Origin: Pseudoduganella violaceinigra DSM 15887
Lineage (GTDB): Bacteria > Pseudomonadota > Gammaproteobacteria > Burkholderiales > Burkholderiaceae_D
Direction: 5' to 3'
NCBI RefSeq assembly: GCF_000425385.1
Contig: NZ_KE384359.1
Span: 237,406 to 301,405 of the forward strand
Length of the DNA stretch: 64,000 bases
The notes beneath the pieces are model-generated. The model was not told where the DNA came from. It saw nothing but the letters and a program-made list of their open reading frames with translations, and did no database searches. The translations under genes and the position numbers were made by a program. The number at the start of each line of letters is the position of its first letter. The stretch's first letter is position 1. Below are positions 1-10,148 of the stretch, piece by piece.

Positions 1-41
1 GGGCCGAGCTTGTCCAGCCATGATTGGCGCTGCTGTTCCAT
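1..41 (-). CDS. 5' end of an unidentified gene (cut by window edge)
   Basis: An ATG on the minus strand at 41 opens a frame that stays open to the window edge (13 codons, beginning MEQQRQSW). It would follow the 58-aa gene at 96-272 in the same direction after a 54-nt gap. The upstream bases have only a G-run as a possible ribosome binding site. This is too short to identify, and the call rests only on position and an open frame. Confidence 0.3.
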   Translation of the reverse strand, partial: MEQQRQSWLDKLG

Positions 42-95
42 GCCCCGATCTTAGCGAAGGCCCAGTTTGCCATCTGTACGGCCACTAACTTCAAA

Positions 96-272
96 TTAGC
101 AAGCCCCGGCTTGCTTTCTGCGAGCTTCCCAGGCGGCGAGGTCTCTTTGGTAGCGTTCCAGTTCTTCGTCGTAGAGGTCGAGCACGCACCAGGTGCAGCC
201 GCTGTGGCAGCAGTCGTCCGGTCCTGGCTGGGCCGGCGGCTGGGGCTTGGGGTCCGGGTGCCTTGCCATCAT
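96..272 (-). CDS. Small oxidoreductase-like domain protein (Cys-rich, 58 aa)
   Basis: A 58-aa protein with a Pro-rich N-terminus, then a Cys cluster (DDCCHSGCTWCVLDLYDEEL) and a charged helix ending in Ala-Cys. The CC-x3-C-x2-C pattern followed by a D-x-Y-x-E-E-L helix is the signature of the oxidoreductase-like family (Pfam Oxidored-like, PF09791); the biochemical role of that family is not established. The four cysteines could bind a metal or be redox active, which is inference. Its ATG overlaps the TGA of the upstream diguanylate cyclase (ATGA), so translation is probably coupled. A second ATG directly follows the first, so the protein may be one residue shorter. Confidence 0.7.
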   Translation of the reverse strand: MMARHPDPKPQPPAQPGPDDCCHSGCTWCVLDLYDEELERYQRDLAAWEARRKQAGAC

Positions 273-3200
273 TCTTCCAGCGCCAGCAGGGCCTGGTTGC
301 GGCCGCGCTGCTTGGCGCGGTACAGCGCTTCGTCGGCCAGGCGCAGCAATTGCTCCGGACGGCTGTGCTCGGTGGGCACCAGCACTGCCACGCCGATGCT
401 GATCGTGACGTGGCCGAACGGCGAAGCGTCGTGCGGCAGTTGCAGCAGCGACAGTTCGCTGCAGATGGTGTGCGCCACGCCGATGGCGTCGGCGCCGGGC
501 GTGGCCACCGACAGCAGCGCAAATTCCTCGCCGCCGTAGCGCGCCACCAGGTCCGAACTGCGCCGGCCGTGCTCGGTGATCACGCGCGCCACCGCGCGCA
601 GCGTGGCGTCGCCGGCCAGGTGGCCGTAGCGGTCGTTGTATTTCTTGAAGTAGTCCACGTCCAGCATCGACAGCGCCAGCGGCTGGCCGGTGCGCGCGGC
701 GCGCCGCCATTCCGCTTCCAGGGCGAGGTCGAAACCGCGCCGGTTGCCAACGCCGGTCAGGCCGTCGGTCTGGCTCAGCGCTTCGAGCTTTCGGTTGGAG
801 TCTTCCAGTTCGGCGGTGCGGGCGGCGACCTGCTGCGCCAGCTCGGCCTGCAGGCGCGTCAGGCGGCGGATGCGCCAGCGGTACAGGCTCCACAGGCTGC
901 CCAGCAGTAGCACGGCGGCGCCGCTGCGGAACCACAGCGCTTGCCAGAACGGCGGCGTGATGGTGACGTTGAGCGTGGCCGCCGCTTCGCTCCAGCTGCC
1001 GTGGTGGTTGGCGGCGCGCACGCGGAACACATAGCGGCCCGGGTCGAGGTTGGTGTAGGTCGCCACGCGGCGCTCGGCGTCGGTTTCCTGCCAGTCGGGG
1101 TCGAAGCCTTCCAGCTGGTAGGCGTAGCGGTTCTGCGACGGCTCGGTGTAGTGCAGGGCGGCGAATTCGATGGTGAAGGCGCTGGCCTGGGACGACAGCA
1201 CCAGGCCGGTCGGCGCGGTCAGCGGCCCTTCCAGCCGGGCCTGGTCGCGGAAGCGTCCTTCGCGCAGCGAGTGGTTGAACAGCTTGATGTCGGTGATCGC
1301 CACTTGCGGCGGCACCGAGGCGCTGCGCACCTGGTCCGGCGCGATGCCGGTCATGCCGTGCACGCCGCCGAAGTACAGCTGGCCGTCTGTGCCCGGCGCC
1401 GAGGCGTTGGCGGTGAAGCCGTCGGTCATGCCGTCGGCCACGGTGAACAGCTGGGCCGAGCCGTTGCTGGGGTTAAGGCGGAACAGGCCGGCCAGGGTAC
1501 TGACCCAGATCTTGCCCTTGGCGTCGGACTGGATCGCCAGCGCCTTCAGGTGCTGCACGGCGGCGGCGTGCGAGCGCAGGCGCAGGCCGCCGCCCGTCTC
1601 GTCCAGCTGCACCACACCGCGCGCGGTGCCGATCCACAGCCGTCCTTCGGCGTCTTCATGCAGCGAGACCACATTGTCGTCGATCATGCCTTCCGGACCG
1701 CCGCTGCGCAGGTGGCGGAACTTGCCGCTGCCCGGCTCCAGCAGGTCGAGCCCGCCACCATTGAATTCCGAACCCATCCACACCCGCCCCTGGCGGTCTT
1801 CCAGCACCACGCTGGTGCCGCCCACGCTGCGGCTGTGCGGATCATGCGGGTCGTGGTAGAACAGGGTGGAGCGCTCGCGCAGGGGGTCGTAGCGCACCAG
1901 GCTGTTGCCCGTGCCCAGCCAGAGCACGCCGTCGCGGCCGGGGGCGATGGCGTTGACGAAATCGCTGGCCGTGTCGCCGAAGCGGATCAGCTTGAATGTG
2001 CCGCCCGGCTGGTCCAGCCGGTTCAGGCCGTTGGCCGTGCCCACCCACAAGGGGCCTTTAGGATCCTGGTACATGCTGTAGGCGATATTGTTGCTTAGCG
2101 CGCCGGGCCGGCCGTCGGCCTGGTAGCGCCGCCGCACTTCGCCGCGCGCTGGGTCGTACAGGCCGATGCCCATATTGCCGCCCAGCCAGAGCGTGCCGTC
2201 CGGTCCGTTTTCCAGGCTCAGCAAGGCATTGCTGGCACGGCCATGGCGCCCGTCCAGGCGGTAGGGCAGGTGGCGTGTGAAGCCGCTGCTGCTCAGGTTG
2301 ACCAAGGCAATGCCATCGGTGAACGAGGCGATCCACAGCATGCCGCCGCGGTCCTGCAGCATGGAGCGCAGGTTGTCGCCGGGCAGGGAATACGGGTCGT
2401 CGCTGTTGTGGCCGTACTGGTCGAAACGCCCGGCGGCGGCGTCCCAGCGCAGCAGGCCGGCCGACAGGGTGGTGGCCCACAGGGTACCGTCGCGGTCGAA
2501 GTACAGGCTGGTGACCCGGCTGTCCGGCGAGGCCACGGCGGTGCGCGTTTCCCATGGCTGGCGGCTGTCCCAGCGCAGCACGCCGGCTTCGGTGCCGATC
2601 CACAGCACGCCCTGCTGGTCGAAGCGCAGGGCGCGCACGATGTTCGGGCGGGCGTTCGGGTCCTGGCCCTTGTCCACGCGGCGGTGTTCGAACGCCGTGG
2701 CGCCGGGCGGCAGGTAGTCCAGGCCGCCCGGCCAGGTGGCGGCCCATACGCCGCCCCTGGCATCCACGGCCAGCGCATTCAGGTCGTTGCTGGCCAGGCT
2801 GGACGGGCGGGCGGGGTCGTGCACGTACTGGACGAAGGCGCCGCTGGACGGGTTGAAATGCTGCAGGCCGCCCCAGGTCGCCAGCCACATGCCATCCTGG
2901 CCGTCCGCTACGATGGCCTTGATATTGCGGCCGTTGTTTGGCACCTTGGGCGGGACGAAGGTGGTGAAATCGTTGCTTTCCCGGTTGAAGCGCGCCAGGC
3001 CGTCCTGGGTGCCGGCCCACAGGCGGCCCCGCTGGTCTTCGAACAGCGCCGCCACCCGGTCGTGCGGCAGCTTGCGCGGATCGCCCGCCTTGCTGCGGTA
3101 TTTGCTGGCATGATAGCCGTCGTAGCGGTAGAGTCCATTGGACTGGGTGCCGATCCACATGAAGCCGTGCCGGTCCTGTAGCAGCGACAACATGGACGGC

Positions 3201-3343
3201 TCTTCATTGCCCAGCGGGCCGAGCTTGCGAAAACGCAGCGACGGCGCGACGGCCTGGGCGGCGGCGCACAGCAGGCTGCATGCCAGGACCAGCAGCAACA
3301 TGATGCGGCCTGGGGGCCAGCCGCGGGCGTCGGTATCATTCAT
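269..3343 (-). CDS. Periplasmic propeller sensor diguanylate cyclase
   Basis: A 1024-aa membrane protein predicted to make cyclic di-GMP. In order: signal peptide or N-terminal anchor (about 1-32); two-component-regulator propeller repeats to about residue 690 (recurring W-x-G-T and L-x-D blocks such as MWIGTQSNGLYRYDG); a Y_Y_Y domain (about 735-800); one membrane helix (about 805-825); a short coiled coil; and a GGDEF domain from about 858. The active-site loop is GGEEF at about 937. An RxxD motif (RSSD) nine residues before it matches the product-inhibition I-site. There is no kinase or response-regulator domain, so the propeller sensor controls the cyclase directly, unlike the hybrid kinases that usually carry this sensor. 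It is divergent from rhlE and coupled to the 58-aa gene. The ligand is unknown; carbohydrate fragments are a guess from related propellers. Confidence 0.92.
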   Translation of the reverse strand: MNDTDARGWPPGRIMLLLVLACSLLCAAAQAVAPSLRFRKLGPLGNEEPSMLSLLQDRHGFMWIGTQSNGLYRYDGYHASKYRSKAGDPRKLPHDRVAALFEDQRGRLWAGTQDGLARFNRESNDFTTFVPPKVPNNGRNIKAIVADGQDGMWLATWGGLQHFNPSSGAFVQYVHDPARPSSLASNDLNALAVDARGGVWAATWPGGLDYLPPGATAFEHRRVDKGQDPNARPNIVRALRFDQQGVLWIGTEAGVLRWDSRQPWETRTAVASPDSRVTSLYFDRDGTLWATTLSAGLLRWDAAAGRFDQYGHNSDDPYSLPGDNLRSMLQDRGGMLWIASFTDGIALVNLSSSGFTRHLPYRLDGRHGRASNALLSLENGPDGTLWLGGNMGIGLYDPARGEVRRRYQADGRPGALSNNIAYSMYQDPKGPLWVGTANGLNRLDQPGGTFKLIRFGDTASDFVNAIAPGRDGVLWLGTGNSLVRYDPLRERSTLFYHDPHDPHSRSVGGTSVVLEDRQGRVWMGSEFNGGGLDLLEPGSGKFRHLRSGGPEGMIDDNVVSLHEDAEGRLWIGTARGVVQLDETGGGLRLRSHAAAVQHLKALAIQSDAKGKIWVSTLAGLFRLNPSNGSAQLFTVADGMTDGFTANASAPGTDGQLYFGGVHGMTGIAPDQVRSASVPPQVAITDIKLFNHSLREGRFRDQARLEGPLTAPTGLVLSSQASAFTIEFAALHYTEPSQNRYAYQLEGFDPDWQETDAERRVATYTNLDPGRYVFRVRAANHHGSWSEAAATLNVTITPPFWQALWFRSGAAVLLLGSLWSLYRWRIRRLTRLQAELAQQVAARTAELEDSNRKLEALSQTDGLTGVGNRRGFDLALEAEWRRAARTGQPLALSMLDVDYFKKYNDRYGHLAGDATLRAVARVITEHGRRSSDLVARYGGEEFALLSVATPGADAIGVAHTICSELSLLQLPHDASPFGHVTISIGVAVLVPTEHSRPEQLLRLADEALYRAKQRGRNQALLALEE

Positions 3344-3460
3344 TGAGTGCGATTATAGCTGCCAACTCAGCAATAATTGAGGGGCGCGCGCCCATTCCGA
3401 CCGTCTGGCGGCCGATATCGGGTATCATGCGGGGTTGGCCGCCGTTAACTTAAGAATTGT

Positions 3461-4897
3461 ATGTCTGACATTGAGAACACCCCTGTGCAAGTAAAGTTCG
3501 CCGATTTCGGCCTGGCGCCGGAAATCCTGCGCGCACTGACCGACCAGGGCTATGTGCACCCTACGCCGATCCAGGCGGAAGCGATCCCGATCCTGTTGCA
3601 GGGACGCGACGTCATGGGCGCGGCCCAGACCGGCACTGGCAAGACAGCCGGCTTTTCCCTGCCCATCATCCAGCTGCTGCTGGCCCATGCGAACACGTCG
3701 ATGAGCCCGGCGCGCCACCCGGTGCGCGCCCTGGTGCTGGCCCCGACCCGCGAGCTGGCGGTGCAGGTGGCGGAAAACGTGGCGGCCTATTGCAAGCACA
3801 CCCCGCTGCGCTCGACCGTCGTCTTCGGCGGCATGGACATGAAGCCGCAGACGGAAAAGCTGCGCAGCGGGGTGGAAATCGTCATCGCCACCCCGGGCCG
3901 CCTGCTGGACCACGTGGAGCAAAAGAATATTTCGCTGGGCCAGGTGCAAATGCTGGTCATGGACGAAGCCGACCGCATGCTGGACATGGGCTTCCTGCCC
4001 GACCTGCAGCGCATCATCAACCTGCTGCCGAAGAAGCGCCAGAACCTGATGTTCTCGGCCACCTTCTCGCCGGAGATCAAGAAGCTCGCTGGCAGCTTCC
4101 TGACCGACCCGATCACGATCGAAGTGGCGCGTTCCAACGCCACCGCCGAAAAAGTGACCCAGGTGGTGTACAAGGTCGGCGAAGAGCACAAGCGCGACGC
4201 CGTCGCCCACATCCTGCGCCAGCGCCAGCTGAAGCAGGTGATCGTGTTCTCCAACACCAAGATCGGCGCCTCGCGCCTGGCGCGCGGCCTGGTGACCGAG
4301 GGCATGAAGGCGGCCGCCATCCACGGCGACAAGACGCAGCAGGAACGCATGGCGGCGCTGGACGCCTTCAAAAAGGGCGAGATTGAAGTGCTGGTGGCCA
4401 CCGATGTGGCGGCGCGCGGCCTGGACATCTCCGACCTGCCGGCCGTGATCAACTTCGACCTGCCGTACAACGCGGAAGACTATGTGCACCGCATCGGCCG
4501 CACCGGCCGCGCCGGCGCTTCCGGCGATGCGATCTCGATCTACTCGGACAAGGATGAACGCCTGCTGGCCGACATCGAAAAGCTGATCAAGCAGACCGTC
4601 CCGCGCAGCACCCTGGAAGGCTTCGTGCCGGGCGGCTTCCGCAGCGACGAGCGCCATGGCGACCGCCGCCGCGACCGCACCCAGGCCGACCGCTCGGCGC
4701 CGCGCGGCCCTGAGCGCCGCGACGGCGCCCGCGGCGACGGACCGCCGCAGCCGCGCCGCGAGAAGGTCGACCCATGGTTCCTGAAACCATATGAGCCGAC
4801 CCGCAACAACGGTACGCTGGCTGCTGCCGCGCCGGCGGCTCCGGCCAAGCCGAAGCAGAAGGTTGCCGCCTTGCTGGGCGGCTTGCCGAAAGGCTGA
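3461..4897 (+). CDS. rhlE: ATP-dependent DEAD-box RNA helicase RhlE
   Basis: A 478-aa cytoplasmic RNA helicase. Visible motifs in order: Q-motif region ([14 protein letters not shown]...TPIQAEAIP), motif I AQTGTGKT, motif II DEAD ([12 protein letters not shown]), motif III SAT and motif [12 protein letters not shown]. The tail after about residue 390 is basic, rich in Arg, Gly, Asp and Pro, and ends in a Lys-rich patch followed by LLGGLPKG; this is typical of RhlE proteins and probably aids RNA binding. RhlE remodels rRNA during ribosome assembly and assists RNA decay in cold or stress. The ATG at 3461 has only a weak ribosome binding site. A strong hairpin terminator follows directly. Confidence 0.95.
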   Translation: MSDIENTPVQVKFADFGLAPEILRALTDQGYVHPTPIQAEAIPILLQGRDVMGAAQTGTGKTAGFSLPIIQLLLAHANTSMSPARHPVRALVLAPTRELAVQVAENVAAYCKHTPLRSTVVFGGMDMKPQTEKLRSGVEIVIATPGRLLDHVEQKNISLGQVQMLVMDEADRMLDMGFLPDLQRIINLLPKKRQNLMFSATFSPEIKKLAGSFLTDPITIEVARSNATAEKVTQVVYKVGEEHKRDAVAHILRQRQLKQVIVFSNTKIGASRLARGLVTEGMKAAAIHGDKTQQERMAALDAFKKGEIEVLVATDVAARGLDISDLPAVINFDLPYNAEDYVHRIGRTGRAGASGDAISIYSDKDERLLADIEKLIKQTVPRSTLEGFVPGGFRSDERHGDRRRDRTQADRSAPRGPERRDGARGDGPPQPRREKVDPWFLKPYEPTRNNGTLAAAAPAAPAKPKQKVAALLGGLPKG

Positions 4898-4902
4898 GAA
4901 AC

Positions 4903-4934
4903 AAAAAAGGCCCGTTGATCAACGGGCCTTTTTT
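4903..4934. terminator. Bidirectional rho-independent terminator
   Basis: A perfect palindrome, AAAAAAGGCCCGTTGA and its reverse complement, with A and T runs at both ends. It lies between the convergent rhlE stop (4897) and trhO stop (4951), so it can end transcription from both sides. Confidence 0.9.
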
Positions 4935-4950
4935 ATATCGCTTGCTTGGC

Positions 4951-5832
4951 TTAGTGCTTGCCGAAGCAGGCTGGGCATGAGACGCCCGGCACGTATTCCG
5001 GCGCCAGCTGCTGGCGCGGCGTGACCACGGCACGGCAGGCGAAGCATTGCTTGGTCTCGGTCGGCTCCAGCTGCGGGTTCAGCGCGGTGCGGTAGTCGAA
5101 CACGAAGCAGTCGCCGGTATAGTGGGCGCCGCCCACTTCCTCGAAATACTTCAGGATGCCGCCTTCCAGCTGGTACACATTGTCGTAGCCGATGTTCTGC
5201 ATGTGGATCGCAGCTTTCTCGCAGCGGATGCCGCCGGTGCAGAAGGTCACCACGGTCTTGCCTTCGAAGTCGGCCTTGTGCTTCTCGATCACTTCCGGGA
5301 ATTCGGTGAATTTGGTCAGGCGGTAGTCGACCGTGTTGTTGAAGGTGCCCACGTCCACTTCGTAATCGTTGCGGGTCTCGACCATCACGACCGGCTTGCC
5401 GTTGTCGTCGTGGCCCTGGTCCAGCCAGCGCTTCAGGTCCTTGGCCTTCACATGCGGTGCGCGGCCTTCTTCCGGACGGATCAGCGGGTGGCGCATGGTG
5501 ATGATTTCCTTCTTGATGCGCACCAGCATGCGGCGGTGCGATTGCTCGGCCGACAAGCTTTCCTTCACTTCCAGATCGGCCAGGCGGGCGTCGCTGCGCA
5601 CCCAGGCCAGGTATTCGTCGATATGGGCGCGGGTGCCGGACAGGAACATATTGATGCCTTCCGGGGTCAGCAGGACGGTGCCTTTCAGGCCCAGGCGCGC
5701 GCAGATCGCCTGGTATTGCGGGCGCAATTCGTCCAGCTGGTCGAGCGTGATGAATTTGTAGGCCGCAATGTTGACGTAAACGGCGGGTGCCGCGCCGGGC
5801 GTCGCAGGCGCGTTTTCAATGGTTGCTTGCAT
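4951..5832 (-). CDS. trhO: tRNA uridine(34) hydroxylase TrhO (rhodanese family)
   Basis: A 293-aa rhodanese-family protein of the YceA/TrhO group, which performs O2-dependent hydroxylation of wobble uridine 34 in tRNA, a step towards cmo5U and mo5U. The N-terminal half is the acylphosphatase-like UPF0176 domain (VNIAAYKFI..., [18 protein letters not shown]). The rhodanese domain carries the active-site loop [10 protein letters not shown] with its catalytic Cys. The C-terminus has paired cysteines (CFAC ... CPAC) that may bind zinc. Length is normal for the family. It stands alone, convergent with rhlE, and likely has its own promoter in the 140 bp before the cytochrome gene. Confidence 0.93.
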   Translation of the reverse strand: MQATIENAPATPGAAPAVYVNIAAYKFITLDQLDELRPQYQAICARLGLKGTVLLTPEGINMFLSGTRAHIDEYLAWVRSDARLADLEVKESLSAEQSHRRMLVRIKKEIITMRHPLIRPEEGRAPHVKAKDLKRWLDQGHDDNGKPVVMVETRNDYEVDVGTFNNTVDYRLTKFTEFPEVIEKHKADFEGKTVVTFCTGGIRCEKAAIHMQNIGYDNVYQLEGGILKYFEEVGGAHYTGDCFVFDYRTALNPQLEPTETKQCFACRAVVTPRQQLAPEYVPGVSCPACFGKH

Positions 5833-5972
5833 GGGATTGGTAATCGATGGAATCCGGAACAGCCGACATTATAGCCGCTCTCGGCCGCATGCTCAAATAT
5901 TGGGCACCCGGCCGATCTTTCGCAGTGGGACTTGCCCGCGCGCAGCCTGCCCGGCGGTACCCTTGTCAGCGC

Positions 5973-6278
5973 TTACTTCTGTGCCAGTACCCAGCGCACC
6001 AGCTGATGCGCTTCAGCATCGGTCACCTGGTTGGGCGGCATCGGCACGGCCCCCCACACCCCGGAACCGCCCTGCAGTACTTTGAGGATCAGTTTATCCT
6101 CGGCACCTTTGTCATTTTTGTATTTGGCGGCGACATCCTTGAATGACGGGCCGACCAGCTTTTTCGCCATGGTATGGCAGGCGAAGCAGCTCTTCGACTT
6201 GGCCAGCTGCTCGGTGTCGTCCGCATGGGCGGCCAGCGAGGCGGACATCAGCAGGGCAGCAATTGCAATTTTCATCAT
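5973..6278 (-). CDS. Small periplasmic c-type cytochrome (c551/c552-like)
   Basis: A 101-aa class I cytochrome c. A signal peptide (about 1-19, ending AAHA-DD) is followed by the haem site CFACH and the C-terminal axial-ligand region WGAVPMPPN..., typical of cytochrome c8/c551 proteins that carry electrons between periplasmic oxidoreductases. The start at 6278 is chosen because a GGAG site lies about 8 nt upstream; ATG repeats at 6275. A longer reading from 6398 has no signal peptide and is rejected. It is divergent from dnaE across 235 bp with no other gene in which I see nothing else distinctive. The partner enzyme is not in the window. Confidence 0.88.
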   Translation of the reverse strand: MMKIAIAALLMSASLAAHADDTEQLAKSKSCFACHTMAKKLVGPSFKDVAAKYKNDKGAEDKLILKVLQGGSGVWGAVPMPPNQVTDAEAHQLVRWVLAQK

Positions 6279-6513
6279 GGGCTCCAAGGGCGATGGGTAA
6301 GGTGATTCTAGCCTTGCCAGAGGCAAATAGCGGCCTGATTTGTAAGCAATTATGGCGCGCCCGCGGTGGAATGGGGCAACAGGCAAGTTAACAGGCAAGT
6401 TATTTCGGCAGAACCGGCGTCCCGGCGCGCGCCGGCCCGGCTTGCGGGGTAGGAGCTAGGGTCGCTCAGGCGTTAAAATACGGGGATATTCGACTTATCC
6501 CTCCCGCCGCCCC

Positions 6514-9500
6514 ATGAGCATTGAAACCATCGACCAGCCAGTAGACGCCGCCCCGCCCGCAGCCCCTGCCGGACCGCAATTCGTCCACCTGCGCGTGCAC
6601 ACGGAATACTCGATTGTCGACGGCCTGGTGCGCATCGATGACATGATCAAGGCGGCGGTCAAGGACAAGCAGGGCGCCCTGGCCGTGACCGACCTGGCGA
6701 ATATGTTCGCCATGGTGCGCTTCTACAAAGCGGCGCGCGGCAAAGGCATCAAGCCCCTTGTCGGCGTCGACGTCTGGGTCAGCAACGACGACAACCGCGA
6801 CAGGCCGCACCGCCTGATGCTGTTCGCGAAGAACCGCATGGGCTACCTGCAGCTGTGCGAATTGCTGTCCGAAGCCTGGCTGAACAACCAGTACAAGGGC
6901 CGCGCCGAAATCCGTACCGAATGGCTGCGCGACCTGGCCAGCAAGGACTACCCGCTGCTGCCCGGCGAGAGCGGCGCCCATGCCCTGATCGCCCTGTCCG
7001 GCGCCCACTTCGGCGATATCGGCCAGGCGATCGAGAACGGCAACCTGGAGCTGGCCGAGGCCAATGCCCGCAAGTGGGCCGCGATTTTCCCGGACGGCCA
7101 TTTCTACGTCGAGATCCAGCGCGCCGGCCAGGCCAACCAGGAAGCGCAGGTGCGCCAGTCGCTCGCCATCGCGGCCAGGCTCGGCCTGCCGGTGGTGGCG
7201 ACCCACCCGGTGCAGTTCCTGTCGCAGCAAGAGTTCATCGCCCATGAGGCGCGCGTCTGTATCGCCGAGGGCGAGATGCTGGCCAATGCCAAGCGCGTCA
7301 AGCGCTTCAATGAGCAGATGCGCTTCCTGACGCAGGCCGAAATGGCGGAACTGTTCCACGACTTGCCGGCCGCGCTGCAAAACTCGGTGGAAATCGCCAA
7401 GCGCTGCAATGTGGTGCTCACGCTGGGCAAGCCGCAGCTGCCGAATTTCCCGACGCCGGGCATGTCGATCGACGAATTCCTGGTGTCCGAGACCCAGAAG
7501 GGCCTGGAAGAGCGTTTGCTCCAGCTGTTCCCGGATCCGGAAAAACGCGAGAAGGAACGCCCGCGCTACGAGGCGCGCCTGAAGTTCGAGAACGACACCA
7601 TCATCAAGATGAAGTTCCCGGGCTACTTCCTGATCGTTGCGGAGTTTATCCAGTGGGGCAAGAACAACGGCGTGCCGATCGGTCCGGGCCGCGGCTCCGG
7701 CGCCGGCTCCCTGGTGGCGTATGCGCTGAAGATCACCGACCTGGACCCGCTGAAATACAACCTGCTGTTCGAACGATTCCTGAATCCGGAACGCGTATCG
7801 ATGCCCGACTTCGACATCGACTTCTGCCAGGAAAAGCGCGAACTGGTGATCCAGCACGTGAAGGATTTGTACGGCCGCGAGGCGGTGTCGCAGATCGCCA
7901 CCTTCGGTACCATGGCGGCGAAAGGCGCGATCCGCGACGTGGGCCGCGTGATGGACTTCGGCTACAACTTCTGCGACGGCGTATCCAAGCTGATCCCCTT
8001 CAAGCCGGGCAAGCAGGTCTCGATTGCCGAGGCGATCGAGGAAGAACCGCTGCTCAAGGAGCGCCAGGAAAACGAGGAAGAGGTGCGCCAGCTGCTCGAT
8101 CTGGCGCAGCAGGTGGAAGGCATCACCCGCAATATCGGCATGCACGCCGGCGGCGTGCTGATCGCGCCGGGCAAGCTGACCGACTTCTGTCCGCTGTACA
8201 CCCAGGGCGGCGACGCCGGTGTGGTGTCGCAGTACGACAAGGACGACGTGGAAGCCGTCGGCCTGGTCAAGTTCGACTTTTTGGGCCTGACCACGCTGAC
8301 CATCCTGGACCGCGCCGTCAACTACATCAAGGACCTCGATCCGGAAGGCGCGGCAGACTTCGACCTGGCCAAGCTGCCGCTGAACGACCGTCCGACGTAC
8401 GAGCTGCTGACCAAGGCCAAAACCGTCGCCGTATTCCAGCTTGAATCGCGCGGCATGCAGGGCATGCTGAAGGACGCGCGCCCCGACCGCTTCGAAGACA
8501 TTATCGCGCTGGTGGCGCTGTACCGCCCGGGCCCGATGGACCTGATCCCGGACTTCTGCAAACGTAAGCACGGCGAGAAATTCGACTATCCGGATCCGCG
8601 CACCGAAGGCATCCTGTCCGAAACCTACGGCATCATGGTTTACCAGGAACAGGTGATGCAGATGGCGCAGATCATCGGCGGCTACTCGCTGGGCGGCGCG
8701 GACATGCTGCGCCGTGCCATGGGTAAGAAAAAAGCCGAAGAAATGGCGGAGCACCGCGAGATCTTCCGCAAGGGCGCGCAGGAAGGCGGCCTGACGGTCG
8801 AAAAAGCCGACGAGATCTTCGACTTGATGGAGAAGTTCGCGGGCTACGGCTTCAACAAGTCGCACGCGGCCGCGTATGCGCTGCTGTCCTACCACACGGC
8901 CTACCTGAAGCATCACCACACCGCAGCGTTCATGGCAGCCAATATGTCGCTGGCCATGGACGACACCGAGAAGGTCAAGATCCTGGTCGAGGACTCGATC
9001 GACGTGTGCGGCCTGACCATCCTGCCGCCGGACGTGAACCAGTCGTCCTACCGCTTCCGTCCGGACGGCGAGCCGGGCAAGAAGGCCACCAAGATCCGCT
9101 ACGGCATGGGCGGCGTGAAGGGCGCCGGCCAGAACGCGATCGAAGCCATCATCGCCGCGCGCGAAGCGGGCGGGCCGTTCACCAGCCTGTTCGACTTCTG
9201 CAAGCGCGTCGACAAGAAGCAGATGAACCGCCGCACGGTGGAAGCCTTGATCCGCGCCGGCGCCTTCGACTGCTTCGGCGTCGACCGCGCGGTGCTGTTC
9301 GCCTCGGTCAGCTTCGCCATGGAATACGCCGACCAGGAAGCCAAGTCGGCCAACCAGGTCAGCCTGTTCGGCGGCGAGGATTCCGACCTGGTGGCGCCGC
9401 CCGACTACGTGGCCGCCACCGCCTGGACCGACCGCGAGAAGCTGGCCGAAGAAAAGATCGCGCTCGGCTTCTACCTGTCCGGCCACATGTTCGATTCCTA

Positions 9501-10053
9501 CCAGCAGGAAGCGCGCCGCTTCGCGCGCACCAAGCTGTCCGAACTGGAGCCCTCGCGCGAGCCGCGCATGATGTGCGGTGTGATTTCCGGCATCCGCACC
9601 CAGATGACGCAGCGCGGCAAGCTATTGATCGTCACGCTGGACGACAAGACTGCCGTGGTCGAAGTCACCGTGTACAACGAAGTCTTCGAGCCGAACAAGC
9701 ATATGTTCAAGGACGACGAATTCCTGTGCGTGACGGGCAAGGTGTCGGAAGACCGCTTCTCCGGCGGCCTGCGCATTTCGGCGGAGAAGGTGTACAACAT
9801 CACCGCTGCGCGCATCCAGTTCGGCCGCCAGATCGGGCTGGCGCTGCCGAAGGCGGTGCCGTCGGCCAGGCTGGCCGAAGTGCTCGGCCCGCACCGCGAC
9901 GAATATGGTTTGCCGGTGTCGATGCGGGTCAAGCCGCAAGGCATCGACTGCGTGCTGCAGCTGGGCGACGAATGGCGCGTGGCGCCCTCCGACGCCTTGA
10001 AGACCGCCCTGGAGCAGGGCTTGGGCGCGCAGGAAGTGGTGATCGAATATTGA
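6514..10053 (+). CDS. dnaE: DNA polymerase III alpha subunit DnaE
   Basis: The 1179-aa catalytic subunit of the replicative DNA polymerase. The PHP domain opens the protein (FVHLRVHTEYSIVDG), after an N-terminal extension of about 20 residues rich in Ala and Pro. The polymerase core has GPGRGSGAGSLVAY and the catalytic acidic motif PDFDIDFCQEKRE, followed by the helix-hairpin-helix and OB-fold regions (GVISGIRTQMTQRGK...). Length and organisation are those of DnaE1, which pairs with a separate proofreading subunit, not of PolC. It is a single-gene unit with no neighbouring replication genes. Codon use matches the surrounding genome. Confidence 0.97.
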   Translation: MSIETIDQPVDAAPPAAPAGPQFVHLRVHTEYSIVDGLVRIDDMIKAAVKDKQGALAVTDLANMFAMVRFYKAARGKGIKPLVGVDVWVSNDDNRDRPHRLMLFAKNRMGYLQLCELLSEAWLNNQYKGRAEIRTEWLRDLASKDYPLLPGESGAHALIALSGAHFGDIGQAIENGNLELAEANARKWAAIFPDGHFYVEIQRAGQANQEAQVRQSLAIAARLGLPVVATHPVQFLSQQEFIAHEARVCIAEGEMLANAKRVKRFNEQMRFLTQAEMAELFHDLPAALQNSVEIAKRCNVVLTLGKPQLPNFPTPGMSIDEFLVSETQKGLEERLLQLFPDPEKREKERPRYEARLKFENDTIIKMKFPGYFLIVAEFIQWGKNNGVPIGPGRGSGAGSLVAYALKITDLDPLKYNLLFERFLNPERVSMPDFDIDFCQEKRELVIQHVKDLYGREAVSQIATFGTMAAKGAIRDVGRVMDFGYNFCDGVSKLIPFKPGKQVSIAEAIEEEPLLKERQENEEEVRQLLDLAQQVEGITRNIGMHAGGVLIAPGKLTDFCPLYTQGGDAGVVSQYDKDDVEAVGLVKFDFLGLTTLTILDRAVNYIKDLDPEGAADFDLAKLPLNDRPTYELLTKAKTVAVFQLESRGMQGMLKDARPDRFEDIIALVALYRPGPMDLIPDFCKRKHGEKFDYPDPRTEGILSETYGIMVYQEQVMQMAQIIGGYSLGGADMLRRAMGKKKAEEMAEHREIFRKGAQEGGLTVEKADEIFDLMEKFAGYGFNKSHAAAYALLSYHTAYLKHHHTAAFMAANMSLAMDDTEKVKILVEDSIDVCGLTILPPDVNQSSYRFRPDGEPGKKATKIRYGMGGVKGAGQNAIEAIIAAREAGGPFTSLFDFCKRVDKKQMNRRTVEALIRAGAFDCFGVDRAVLFASVSFAMEYADQEAKSANQVSLFGGEDSDLVAPPDYVAATAWTDREKLAEEKIALGFYLSGHMFDSYQQEARRFARTKLSELEPSREPRMMCGVISGIRTQMTQRGKLLIVTLDDKTAVVEVTVYNEVFEPNKHMFKDDEFLCVTGKVSEDRFSGGLRISAEKVYNITAARIQFGRQIGLALPKAVPSARLAEVLGPHRDEYGLPVSMRVKPQGIDCVLQLGDEWRVAPSDALKTALEQGLGAQEVVIEY

Positions 10054-10148
10054 AGGTGAACTGTCGCGTATCGTGCGGCACAGTTGACAATATTTCAAGA
10101 TAATCGTGGGGCGCCGCCGGCCTTTCTGCCGCGCGGTGACTACCGATT

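Noticed and set aside
4700-4790. Direct repeats of CGC/GGC-rich words in the rhlE tail
   Set aside because: They encode the usual Arg/Gly/Pro-rich tail of RhlE and show no regular unit.
6466-9486. An open minus-strand frame of 1006 codons opposite dnaE
   Set aside because: Composition (His, Gln, Val, Arg-rich) is typical of the antisense frame of this genome, and dnaE motifs cover the same DNA on the plus strand.
10059-10086. AACTGT/ACAGTT inverted repeat after dnaE
   Set aside because: The stem is only 6 bp with unpaired inner bases and no T-run, too weak to call a terminator.
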